Source of the DNA: Spirosoma sp.
GTDB taxonomy: Bacteria > Bacteroidota > Bacteroidia > Cytophagales > Spirosomataceae
Direction: 5' to 3'
Length of the DNA stretch: 64,000 nt
Assembly (NCBI RefSeq): GCF_026391055.1
Contig: NZ_JAPLET010000014.1
Location: 124,001 to 188,000 of the forward strand
Part shown: positions 8,990 through 17,745 of the stretch, in pieces
Numbering within the stretch: the stretch's first letter is position 1
Layout: each line of letters starts with the position of its first letter
Translations under genes and position numbers: made by a program
The notes under the pieces: generated by a model
What the model saw: only the letters and a program-made list of their open reading frames with translations
Databases searched by the model: none
What the model was told of the DNA's origin: nothing

Positions 8990-9730
8990 ATGTTAAAAGC
9001 CATTTTGATTGATGATGAACCCGATTGTGTACAACTAATTGCCCGGGAGCTGGCCCAACATTGTCCACAGGTACAAGTGGTCGGGCAAACCACCTCTAGT
9101 GAAGATGGACTACGGCTGATCCAGGTCCTGCAACCAGATTTGGTGTTTCTTGATATTGAGATGCCCCGTTTAAATGGCTTCCAATTGCTGGAAAAAGTTG
9201 GAGAGCTGTTCTTCCAACTCATCTTTGTGACTGCCTACAATGAGTATGCCATAAAAGCCTTCCGATTTAGTGCACTGGACTATCTACTCAAGCCTATAGA
9301 TGCTCAGGAACTACAGCAGGCGGTTCAAAAAGCAGCATTAAAGCATCGAGTGGATGGAAAACAACTTGAGCTTTTGCAGCGGCAATTACAACAGCAATAT
9401 GTAACCGATAAAATTGCCGTACCTTATCAGAACGGAGTTATCTTTCTGCCTTTAAAGGAAATTATTTACTGCGAAGCCGATAACAATTACACCAAGATTT
9501 GGGCAACGGAAAAACGTCAGTATTTGCTCACCCGCACCTTGAAAGAAGTGGCTGAAGTGTTAGATCAACGTTACTTTCTGCGTGTGCATCGACAATTTGT
9601 AATTAATTTGGACCAAATTAAGATGTTCATGAAGGGTGAAGGCTGTTATTTAGTGATGACTAACAACAGCACCATACCGGTGGCTCGTCAACAAAAGGAA
9701 AAACTCGTGCAGCGCTTTGGTTGGCTGTAG
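8990..9730 (+). CDS. LytTR-family response regulator
   Basis: A 246-residue DNA-binding response regulator. The receiver domain (1-120) has the acidic pair IDDEP, the phospho-acceptor Asp55 in FLDIEMP, TAYNEYAIKAF and the conserved Lys in LLKPID. The C-terminal LytTR domain (about 145-246) contains KEIIYCEADNNYTKIW and FLRVHRQFVINL. It is the cognate partner of the preceding kinase. The 21-bp-phased TACTCACC/CATTCACC repeats on both sides of the pair are candidate targets. Confidence 0.95.
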   Translation: MLKAILIDDEPDCVQLIARELAQHCPQVQVVGQTTSSEDGLRLIQVLQPDLVFLDIEMPRLNGFQLLEKVGELFFQLIFVTAYNEYAIKAFRFSALDYLLKPIDAQELQQAVQKAALKHRVDGKQLELLQRQLQQQYVTDKIAVPYQNGVIFLPLKEIIYCEADNNYTKIWATEKRQYLLTRTLKEVAEVLDQRYFLRVHRQFVINLDQIKMFMKGEGCYLVMTNNSTIPVARQQKEKLVQRFGWL

Positions 9731-9858
9731 TTAAATTAAGATTTGCGTTGAGTAGTAACGACATTAGAGAACTTATGATTGAAAAAATAAGTAAGCTCGT
9801 AAGCTATTAAATTTACCATTTGAGTGGAGTGCGGTAGCGTGTATGCACCCCATCTAAG

Positions 9859-10059
9859 TCAGTCCTTGCCTGATGGCATTCTCCACTTGGCATAGGCGGC
9901 AATATATAACGTAATAAATAAGCCTAAAATAGGAATAAGAGCAATCAAGCTGAGCCAGGGGCTTCGACCAGACTTCTGAAAAATAGTCCATAACGGAATG
10001 ACAAGCAGGATGTAAAGCAAGTATATTTCTTTTGCTCCAAAGCCAATAAATGCCAGCAT
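9859..10059 (-). CDS. Small two-TM membrane protein
   Basis: A 66-residue protein made almost wholly of two hydrophobic helices (residues 9-27 and 33-56) joined by a short loop QKSGRSPW, with a basic tail. The loop motif resembles small DUF805/signal-peptidase-like membrane proteins of Bacteroidota. It converges with the LytTR gene. Function unknown. Confidence 0.6.
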   Translation of the reverse strand: MLAFIGFGAKEIYLLYILLVIPLWTIFQKSGRSPWLSLIALIPILGLFITLYIAAYAKWRMPSGKD

Positions 10060-10199
10060 AATTGATAATTTATGATTTTATGAAATAAGTTACTTATTTT
10101 AATAATTTTACTATTGCCCCTTAGTGAGCTAATTTCGAATGTAGTTTAAGCTACTTGTCAATATTTGACTGGTGTCATAATCTACTACGTTTGATGGGG

Positions 10200-10685
10200 T
10201 CATTCTGTATTATACTCCTCCAGCCAGGTATTTACCGATCGGGGGATCTGCGACACATTGATGAATCTGTTGGCATTTAGCACTTCTTGCCGGTAAGCTA
10301 TACCGGCTTTGTTGAACAGTTTCCGGAAACAAAGCTGGGCGTATTGCAAGCAAGAACGGGCAGAACACGAATACGGTTGCTGGATGATAAATAAAACGGT
10401 TAAGTATCGGTAAGCTTCGGAGTGAATTCTTCGATAGTGTATCTTTCTAACTAATACCAAAGCATCCCTATTATACTGATTGACCAGCCGAACGTTGGTG
10501 TGCCACATCCGACGGCACTGCCTATTTAACCGGATAACATCGATCGTATCGCGATGGCTATGAACTCGTGTCGTGTTGCTAGTCATGCGGTTTAGTGATC
10601 GAAAGCGGAGGCAAATTGCTACAGCATTTAAGGCTAAGGCCAGGTAGGGTACGAGTCTTTTTAGGGCCTTCGAGTACATATCCAA
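10200..10685 (-). CDS. Hypothetical basic protein with N-terminal membrane anchor
   Basis: 161 residues with an N-terminal hydrophobic stretch (residues 11-27), then a very basic region rich in Arg, Asn and Tyr and containing five Cys (two in YSCSARSC). The long open frame and ATG start support a gene, but no family is recognised and the high Arg content could also come from a non-coding frame. Confidence 0.45.
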   Translation of the reverse strand: MDMYSKALKRLVPYLALALNAVAICLRFRSLNRMTSNTTRVHSHRDTIDVIRLNRQCRRMWHTNVRLVNQYNRDALVLVRKIHYRRIHSEAYRYLTVLFIIQQPYSCSARSCLQYAQLCFRKLFNKAGIAYRQEVLNANRFINVSQIPRSVNTWLEEYNTE

Positions 10686-10800
10686 GTTAGCTTTAGTTAT
10701 CCGCTCCTGAGAAATAGCCTCCTTTTTTCATACAGGCTTATCTACTAAAGGTCTGTTGTCCTTACTCTTCATCCAAGGCTTCCCGGTCGAACGGTCAAAT

Positions 10801-10883
10801 ATTCACGGTGAATAGCCGGATTAATGAGGGAAGCTACTCACTCAAAAATAACGCTACTCACCCTGAATAGGCCGTCATTCACC
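10801..10883 (+). promoter_or_regulatory. TACTCAC/CATTCACC direct repeats, second locus
   Basis: TACTCAC occurs at 10835 and 10855 and CATTCACC at 10876, spaced 20 and 21 bp. A palindrome ATTCAC-G-GTGAAT lies at 10801-10813. The motif matches the pair at 6219/6240, so two intergenic sites flank the LytS/LytTR genes. Confidence 0.45.
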
Positions 10884-11751
10884 ACCCTTAGTTAGTATGC
10901 TTATAGATAGTACTTTAGCTTTGATTCAACAATTGCAAGGATAATAAATGCGATAGGCTGCACACCGATATGAAAGGCAACAGTAGATCAATTCTCATTA
11001 CTGGTCAAAACCGATAGATCGTTTAATCAAACCTTTATCCTGCTCCAAATCAGGACAAGAATTTGGCACTACTTCTTATGAAAAAATTACATGTACTCAC
11101 CACTACCTCCGACGCACTAGTTCAAGTTCGTTTAGACGACGTCGTTATCTTAAAAGGCCCACTTGGTCAGAGGCGAGTAAGGAAGAACTTAATGAAACCT
11201 TCACACCCATTACCTGGACGGGTCGAGGAACACAAATTCATGGACAACATATACTACGGCACCATTTCTGAGCCACATACCACCACATAATAAATAGGCC
11301 ATTAAGGGAGCTGACTCTGGATGCGAGGGTCATACGAATCTGGTCAGAAATGGTAATCGTTGTAGGCAATTGGCCCTGCCTGAACACTAATACCATTGGC
11401 AGGAATGAACACGACGCTTAACATGAACTGGCTCATTGTCAGACGCTTGATATTAAGCGGTGTTACGTACAATAATTCGTTGGCTGCGGGTGCAAGCATT
11501 GCCTCAAATTCCAGATTTTGGGCGACAGGAAGCGGGCCGCGTAGGCAAGTTTGGGCTTCCATTTCCGGGTCTCAGCCGATAGGCAGCGCGTCCCGACAGG
11601 CAAGGTTTTAGTGTCTTCATTTCCGGGTTGCGGCCAACAGGAGAAACGCCACTGTAGAATTGAGTCGAAGTTAAAAATAGTGTAAAAGTGGAGTCCAGAG
11701 ACCACTTAAAAAACGGGGCGTAACCGAAAAGCCAAATGAGTAGGAAACTAA
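10884..11751. other. Non-coding stretch with GC-rich repeats
   Basis: No convincing gene is seen; the short ORFs here overlap each other on both strands and have no family features. Two tandem copies of a ~50-57-bp unit (about 11523 and 11575) share GACAGG..GCG..C.CG..AGGCAAG.TT and end in CATTTCCGGGT. A third, partial copy starts at about 11632, and a related GGCGACAGGCGGCACGTCC lies at about 12272. Confidence 0.5.
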
Positions 11752-12171
11752 ATGAAAGTTGTCATGGCTGATCAAGTTTTGAAAAGTGCAAAAATCACGT
11801 TTATCATGCCTGAGGGAGATGATAAGGACGATAATACTGCTGTCACTGTTGCAGTATCAACAAAGTTCAACAATCAATTTGATTTGACTCTTGCAAGTAA
11901 GGTCAACTTTGCTAACAATGACACCTGGGAAGACACAGGCGATAAGTCATACACTTACGCGCTCGACTTTTCTCCCGTAAGTTTAAGTCAAATTTCAAAC
12001 GAGGTTAAAACTCACATACACATCAGTCCCAATGGGAACGACACTGTGAAGTTTGGCTATCTACTGTCATTGATTTTCGATGACGGTGATCCAAATACGG
12101 CCGTGGCTGAACTGACCCAAAGAAGGGATAATATCACCCTCAGTCAAGACAACAGAGACTTCTCATCTTAA
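11752..12171 (+). CDS. Hypothetical beta-rich protein with DDKD and NGND motifs
   Basis: 139 residues; Met5 is an alternative start. An Asp-rich turn after the first strand (ITFIMPEGDDKDDNTAVTV) and a late PNGNDTVKFGYLLSLIFDDG motif recall a family of small bacterial beta-sandwich proteins with paired acidic loops, possibly Ca2+ binding. No name is recalled with confidence. There is no signal peptide. It is the first of three same-strand genes upstream of the conflict operon. Confidence 0.65.
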   Translation: MKVVMADQVLKSAKITFIMPEGDDKDDNTAVTVAVSTKFNNQFDLTLASKVNFANNDTWEDTGDKSYTYALDFSPVSLSQISNEVKTHIHISPNGNDTVKFGYLLSLIFDDGDPNTAVAELTQRRDNITLSQDNRDFSS

Positions 12172-12836
12172 ACCATATCACTGGTGGTAACACAGAATCG
12201 GGCGGCTATAAAAGTTTTGTCTGTTCGATTTTGTGTTTGTTTAACATTGTTTGAGTTTGTGGAGTTGCGTGCCGGCGACAGGCGGCACGTCCCGACAGCC
12301 AAACTGGACAAGGTTCGGAATAAGAGCTTGAACGTGAGTTGATTATCTTCGCGCTTTGGCGTAAAAATCGGAAGTGCGCTGTTGTTTCGCTCCGCTCGTG
12401 CCGTTTGATCGCCCTAACGAAGTTAGCATTGATCTTCAAACCGAGGGCCCCACCGATCTAACTCCGCCTACAACCATTCATATGGGGGAGCATGGCTTTT
12501 TCTTAGCCCCTGTTCAATTTCTTTAAGGGGCGAAAATGTGCATCGAATTCTTGATAAACTAAGTATTTAGTTGCTTACCGTATAAATCCGCCCTTTTGGA
12601 AGAAGAACCCCTTAAGCAGTCGTAACAAGAGACGATGAACTAGCGAGATGCATCCAGAAAAATAACAGGGCAAATTGCCAGATGGAGTCTTGACTTACAC
12701 ACTGCCCACAAGGTATAATAATTATTTGCTTCTTAACCTTTGGATTTCGCTAAAAAACGGGAAATAACACGTATTCTTCTCCAAGTTCATGGCCTTTATT
12801 CACAGGAAATTTTAACCATCTTAAACTTCTTACACC
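12172..12836. other. Intergenic region
   Basis: Apart from a partial copy of the GC-rich repeat near 12272, no gene or clear signal is seen. A minus-strand ORF in this stretch covers the repeat and was not accepted. Confidence 0.4.
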
Positions 12837-13160
12837 ATGGCAAAATTCATATCAGTTCTCGATACTCATGTAGGCTTATCGTTTTGGCAAGCTGTTCAAT
12901 GGGACGATGACCTGACATCATTGACAAACAATCAATTTTATACGGCAGGCGTGAATATGTCACTCCCAAAGAATCCTGGAGACCGACAAAAAGCCCATAA
13001 GGTGATTATTGAACGTTCGACTGCATTGCAAGGAGGAGCTACAATAATTCAGCTTTCGACGGTGGGGCAGAATTTAATAGCCTTAGCTAACAGTACTGCT
13101 ACAGACAGTGTACTTGCTCAACTTACGTCAAATATTAATAATTCAAACATAGGTCAATGA
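12837..13160 (+). CDS. Hypothetical protein, cotranscribed with lipoprotein gene
   Basis: 107 residues, soluble, without signal peptide. The N-terminus (MAKFISVLDTHVGLSFWQAVQWDDD) is well ordered and the C-terminus is rich in Thr, Asn and Ser. Its TGA stop overlaps the ATG of the next gene, indicating translational coupling. No family is recognised. Confidence 0.7.
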   Translation: MAKFISVLDTHVGLSFWQAVQWDDDLTSLTNNQFYTAGVNMSLPKNPGDRQKAHKVIIERSTALQGGATIIQLSTVGQNLIALANSTATDSVLAQLTSNINNSNIGQ

Positions 13161-14575
13161 GAAACTTATTCATCTTTATTTGCCTAATTGGCTTCAGTTA
13201 TTCATGTACTTTTTCAGGAAAGCTCACCAAGCGCTACAAAAGAATTAGGCTAATAAATAGTAGGACAGATATTAAGGATTTAATCGACGTTAACGCAGGT
13301 TTTTTTAGGCCAGACGCTGCTCCTATTTTGCCTGCGCCACGACGGCTTACTGCTGATTTGCCTGAAGATGCCTTAGCCGAACTCATTAAACAGTTAGGAA
13401 CTAAGGAACCGACCAGCGAGAAAATTATAGCGCAGTTAAATACTGAAATCGGCAAACGTTCGGCAGTAACGGAAGAATTTATAGATATGACCGTTATTCC
13501 CCGCCGAATATTGGTATCGATTATGGATTTGGCACAAAACAATGTTAATCGAGTATCTAAAATTGAGGTCCGTATTAAATTCCCTTCTGAGCTGCGATTA
13601 TTAAGCTGTAATCGGTTCGAAACCGCCTTTGCCACTATTGATTTGGGTAAACTCAATTTTAGCAATAGCATAACAGCAAAAGGTACAGCAAGTCTAACAG
13701 CAGGCCTTACGGGTGGACTCACAGGCGTTTCATCAACTAAAAATACTGATACCTCGAAACCTACTGATTCAAACACAGTAGTTGCCGAAACAACGAATAG
13801 CTCTACTACTACTAGTCAGCAAACGTCTGGACAGGGCCTCAGTGCTGAGGTAAGTGGCACAAAATCATTTTCCGAGGAAGTTCAATTGCGACAGCGAATT
13901 ATTGCTCTGACAGCAAGTGTAGATAATAGCACTAATACCCTGAAATTATTTCAAGAAGGGATTGGCGGAATAAAACTAGATGGAAACGTTACAGCTGATG
14001 TCACAATTGATACAAAAGCGAATACAGCTGTTGAGCGTACCTTTGCGTTTGCTGATCTGGTTACACCTACCGGATTTAATACTGCCGACAAATTAAAGGT
14101 GACTGATATTTTGATCGCCTATTTGAATCGAAGTGGAAATATGATGGCAGATATTACTTTTTATGCCGAATACAGACAAGTATACAAAGGACACAAAACC
14201 ATTACTGAATCTGATGACCATATTGATTTGAAGTATGGTGCTACGGATGGTACAACTAAAAAATCAGTGGTCTTGCTATACGAGAATGAATACAAGCCTA
14301 ACTTCTGGATTATTTCAAATAAGGGTACTACAGTACCAGAACTGAGACTATTTAGCCCAACAGCTGGAGACAGTGGTAGCCTACTTTTCAATTCATTTGC
14401 AAACGCCAAAAGCTTTCTTACTTGGCTTAAATCACAGAAGACAGCGATTCTTTCAGGACGTGTTCCTGTTAAACGTGTAGCCATTGGAACAGGCGGTCAC
14501 TTTCTGGAATTGCAGAGTGGCAGAGAATTTACGGCTGCCGTAATCGACGGCTTAGAGGCTAATTTGCTCAGGTAA
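13157..14575 (+). CDS. Hypothetical lipoprotein
   Basis: A 472-residue lipoprotein. The signal peptide ends in GFSYSC (Cys17), predicting a lipid-anchored periplasmic or outer-membrane protein. A Pro/Ala linker follows, then a beta-rich region. A low-complexity Ser/Thr/Gly insert (about 180-235, NTDTSKPTDSNT... TTTSQQTSG) and further beta-strand-rich sequence to the end make up the rest. The start overlaps the stop of the 12837 gene by 4 bases. No family is recognised. Confidence 0.8.
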   Translation: MRNLFIFICLIGFSYSCTFSGKLTKRYKRIRLINSRTDIKDLIDVNAGFFRPDAAPILPAPRRLTADLPEDALAELIKQLGTKEPTSEKIIAQLNTEIGKRSAVTEEFIDMTVIPRRILVSIMDLAQNNVNRVSKIEVRIKFPSELRLLSCNRFETAFATIDLGKLNFSNSITAKGTASLTAGLTGGLTGVSSTKNTDTSKPTDSNTVVAETTNSSTTTSQQTSGQGLSAEVSGTKSFSEEVQLRQRIIALTASVDNSTNTLKLFQEGIGGIKLDGNVTADVTIDTKANTAVERTFAFADLVTPTGFNTADKLKVTDILIAYLNRSGNMMADITFYAEYRQVYKGHKTITESDDHIDLKYGATDGTTKKSVVLLYENEYKPNFWIISNKGTTVPELRLFSPTAGDSGSLLFNSFANAKSFLTWLKSQKTAILSGRVPVKRVAIGTGGHFLELQSGREFTAAVIDGLEANLLR

Positions 14576-14664
14576 CAGAAGTTCGGGATGATATAGAGTG
14601 TTTGAGTCTTTAAACGATTCTGCTAATCCTGAATTACATGTGGCACGGCTTCACTTGATATTGA

Positions 14665-14901
14665 AAGACTTGCAACATCAGACTGTACCTACAGATTTTA
14701 TATTCTCAAAATACGCTGGTCAGCCTTGTATTCATTATTCTTTTCGCAACTGCGTTCGACGGACTGGCTCAAGCGTTGAAATTAGCAGGTGTACTCACAC
14801 GCACCAGTTTAACCATTAGCCCTACCGATACCCTTAGCACAGGGGAAATAAGAGTGGCCCTGTTTCCAACATATAATGGGAAAAAGACGGTAGATAAATA
14901 G
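14665..14901 (+). pseudogene. Possible remnant of a secreted protein gene
   Basis: The frame is open from a TGA at 14662 to TAG at 14899 and encodes a signal-peptide-like stretch (LVSLVFIILFATAFDGLAQA) followed by about 45 polar residues, but it lacks an ATG/GTG/TTG in a sensible place. It could be a gene that lost its start, or use a rare start such as CTG at about 14716. Another short ORF in frame 14598-14819 overlaps it. Confidence 0.3.
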
Positions 14902-14988
14902 AGGAAAAACCCTTGTAGCTGAGATGATTCCTCGGCATCTTGCCTTGCTTTTTGGCGTACAACTTTCCTATTTCTAAACGCTGAGACC

Positions 14989-16548
14989 ATGCCTACTATC
15001 CCTCATTCCGACAACCTGCTCCAGCATCTTGACGACAGCATTGCCGTCGTCAAAAAATACAATGGCAACCTGCTTGCCGACCCTAGCCTGCTGCACCTAC
15101 AGCCGCGTGTTAAGCTGTCAATAGCAGGCCCAACCAGTGTGTTCATCGAAGCTGTGACCAAACCGGGTGACAAGCTTGCGGCCCTACCCGAGACCCTCGA
15201 CGGCTTTACGTTGCGAGTGCGCCCTGCCACCGCCCAGGAGCTTGTCGAGGGGTTCGTGCCGCTTTCGGCCTGGGAGGGCCTCGCGCTCGAAACGGTCCCG
15301 CCAATTAGCTATGTACCACCCCCAGTTTCATTGGTGTCGCTCAAAGAACAGCAGATCAATACGCTCATCTGCCACGTTGGCCCCGATTCGGGCTGGCCAA
15401 CGCTGCAACCGTTTCTGGAAGGTACCCAACGCACCCTCACGGTGGCGATGTACGAGTTCTACGCCTCGCACATCCTCGACACAGTGACGAAACTCGGCCA
15501 GAACCCCAGCCACCAGATGGACATGATTCTCCAGGTCGATAAAAACGACAAGACCGCCGAAGTAACCCTTCGCAGCACCTGGAAAAACCGACTCACGTTC
15601 GTACCAGCCTCGGTGAAAGGGCCAAACCGGATTTTTAACAATTCGTACCACACAAAAGTGTCCGTGCGCGACTCGTCGGCGTTCTGGGTGTCGAGTGGTA
15701 ACTGGAGTCCAGCCAGCCAACCAACCGTCCCCCCCGGTATGGAGAAAACGCTCTACAGCTTGGGTAACCGCGAATGGCATTTGTTGATTGAACACAAGCC
15801 ACTGGCCGAAATGTATGAGAAATTCATTCGCTACGACATGGAGCAGGCCAGCCACGTCCCCCCCGTGCCCGCAGCCGCGCCCACTCCTCAACCCGACCTG
15901 CTGGTACCGATGGAGGCTCTATTCCCGGAAGCTGCCGTTGAGCAGCCGCACCCTTTTCTGGCGAAAAAAATGACCTTTCCCGGCGCAGGTATCCGGGTGA
16001 AGCCCCTGATGAGTCCCGACAATTACGCGCAGAGCGTACTCGACCTGATTCAGGGGGCCGAACACTCACTGTACATCCAGTTTTCGTACATCAACGCCCC
16101 CTTCAACGAGCTTTTCGACCAGATTATCACGGCCATTACCGACAAGATGAACGCGGTACCCAAAATTGACGTGAAGGTGCTGGTGAGCCGGAACCAGAAG
16201 CCCGATAGTGCTGAAGTGCTGCTCACCCGCCGGGACTGGAAAGCCAGTATGTTCCGACAGCAGACCAGCCGAATGCACAACAAAGGCATCCTGATCGACG
16301 GCAAGATTGTGGTCGTGGGCAGCAACAACTGGTCGAGCGACGGCACACAGTATAACCGCGACACCAGCCTAGTGCTGTTTTCGGAAGACGTATATCGGTA
16401 TTTCGAAGAAGTGTTTCTCTTCGATTGGGAACACCTGTCGAAGCCCTTTGGCAGTGGTTCGCCAGTGGTGCCGGAGCTGGCTCCGATGACTGAATCAACG
16501 CCCCTCGGCATGCTACGGATTCCATATCAGGCTTGGTTTGACGAATAA
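14989..16548 (+). CDS. Phospholipase-D-like protein with two HKD motifs
   Basis: A 519-residue protein of the PLD superfamily (phosphodiesterases acting on lipids or nucleic acids). Two complete HxK(x)4D motifs are visible: YHTKVSVRD (His221, Lys223, Asp228) followed by SSGNWSP, and MHNKGILID (His430, Lys432, Asp437) followed by GSNNWSS. Two motifs in one chain can form one active site. A Pro/Ala linker (about 288-305) separates the halves. The first 110 residues are a separate domain with no sure family. No signal peptide is present. It is the first gene of a five-gene operon whose other members are NTPases, a protease and a membrane protein, so it is a plausible effector. GC is higher than in the region just upstream. 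Confidence 0.9.
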   Translation: MPTIPHSDNLLQHLDDSIAVVKKYNGNLLADPSLLHLQPRVKLSIAGPTSVFIEAVTKPGDKLAALPETLDGFTLRVRPATAQELVEGFVPLSAWEGLALETVPPISYVPPPVSLVSLKEQQINTLICHVGPDSGWPTLQPFLEGTQRTLTVAMYEFYASHILDTVTKLGQNPSHQMDMILQVDKNDKTAEVTLRSTWKNRLTFVPASVKGPNRIFNNSYHTKVSVRDSSAFWVSSGNWSPASQPTVPPGMEKTLYSLGNREWHLLIEHKPLAEMYEKFIRYDMEQASHVPPVPAAAPTPQPDLLVPMEALFPEAAVEQPHPFLAKKMTFPGAGIRVKPLMSPDNYAQSVLDLIQGAEHSLYIQFSYINAPFNELFDQIITAITDKMNAVPKIDVKVLVSRNQKPDSAEVLLTRRDWKASMFRQQTSRMHNKGILIDGKIVVVGSNNWSSDGTQYNRDTSLVLFSEDVYRYFEEVFLFDWEHLSKPFGSGSPVVPELAPMTESTPLGMLRIPYQAWFDE

Positions 16549-16554
16549 ACAACT

Positions 16555-17745
16555 ATGCTTTCATTCGAGGAAAAACAGCTTGTTAGCAACGCATTGACAA
16601 TGTGGATCGCCACACAGGGCAGCCCCCGGTCTATGCTTACAGGTGCCATTAGCGATCTAAGGTTTGCGAATGCCCTACCCGAAGGGGCACCTGTACTGCT
16701 GATTACAAAAACAGTAGACTTGTGTGTACAGGATGCCTGGAATAGCACGCCGCCCTGGCTCGAAAAACTGTTTATCGGGCTAAATTTGATCCAGAACGAA
16801 CCGAGCATCGCGGCCTTGTGGCATGTGGTGAGTCAGCGCAAACCACCACCCGCCGGCGTTGTACTTGCTGGCAGCATTCTGAACGGCAGCACCCCGTTTG
16901 TGAACCGCACCAATTTTCGGAAGCGTTTGAACACGCTGGTAGACCCCGTTGTAGGCAAGCAAAGACCCATTCTGGTGATTGGCGGAGCTACTAAAACCGG
17001 CAAGTCATACTCAGCCCGGTATATCGACCATTTCGCTAACCGAAGTTCTGGCGTTACACAGTACCCGCTTGCGCCCTTTAATCCCGAACAGGGCGAAGCT
17101 ACTGGTCCCGAAGAAATTGCTACAGACTTTGTGTCGATGATGGGGCGCTCGCTCGACACCAGGCCGCTGCCCACCACCAACAAAGACCGCTATGGAGTCG
17201 AACTGGCACAGTGGGTGTTCAATCAGGCGGCACAGTCAGGTGGGCAGCACTGGTTCATCCTCGATAATTTCCGGGGCGACAAACTCCGGCCCGATACCCG
17301 CAACTTTCTGAAAGCCCTCACGTCGCTGGTTGTTGCAGGCCGCTACCCTGACTTCTGCCGCCTAATTCTGATCGACGTAGACCCTACACTACTTGGCGCC
17401 GATACGGGTAAAGTAGACAATGAAGACGTAAAGGTCTGTAAACTAACCGATATCGACGTTGTAGTGGCTGAGCTGAATCAGCTGCTTCCTAGCGTAGCAG
17501 CTTCTACTCTTCGACGTTTCATCGTGGATAATCTGCCTGTCAACCAGCCCAAAATGCCTGAACTCAACCTTCGTCTGAGGCTCCTGCTATTGGCAATGAC
17601 ACGACTATCAGGCATCTTGCCCGCCGGTGCCGATGCAGAAACGATACTGCTCGAAATGCTACTCGACCTTCCGCCCGACGGCACTGCCACCGACGAGCTC
17701 CGCACCCGACTAACCACGCTGGAAGAGAGCGTAGAGGCCCTATGA
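16555..17745 (+). CDS. P-loop NTPase with possible effector-associated N-terminal domain
   Basis: 396 residues. The first ~90 residues form a compact helical domain (LSFEEKQLVSNALTMW... WLEKLFIGLNLIQNEPSIAALWHVV) in the position and style of the effector-associated domains (EADs) of NTP-dependent conflict systems. A P-loop follows: GGATKTGKS (143-151) and a Walker B-like HWFILDNF (Asp237). The C-terminal ~100 residues are helical (winged-helix-like). It starts 6 bp after the PLD gene and its stop overlaps the next start (ATGA). The EAD assignment is inference from position and pattern; the NTPase call is firm. Confidence 0.75.
   Translation: MLSFEEKQLVSNALTMWIATQGSPRSMLTGAISDLRFANALPEGAPVLLITKTVDLCVQDAWNSTPPWLEKLFIGLNLIQNEPSIAALWHVVSQRKPPPAGVVLAGSILNGSTPFVNRTNFRKRLNTLVDPVVGKQRPILVIGGATKTGKSYSARYIDHFANRSSGVTQYPLAPFNPEQGEATGPEEIATDFVSMMGRSLDTRPLPTTNKDRYGVELAQWVFNQAAQSGGQHWFILDNFRGDKLRPDTRNFLKALTSLVVAGRYPDFCRLILIDVDPTLLGADTGKVDNEDVKVCKLTDIDVVVAELNQLLPSVAASTLRRFIVDNLPVNQPKMPELNLRLRLLLLAMTRLSGILPAGADAETILLEMLLDLPPDGTATDELRTRLTTLEESVEAL

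Noticed and set aside
11063..11705. Several short ORFs on both strands
   Set aside because: They overlap each other and the GC-rich repeats; no signal, domain or natural context.
12206..12439. Minus-strand 77-codon ORF
   Set aside because: Runs through a repeat copy and is very basic; probably not coding.
13234..13776. Minus-strand 180-codon ORF
   Set aside because: Within the lipoprotein gene, a low-complexity shadow.
15328..15891. Minus-strand 187-codon ORF
   Set aside because: Lies fully inside the PLD gene; a shadow of the high-GC frame.
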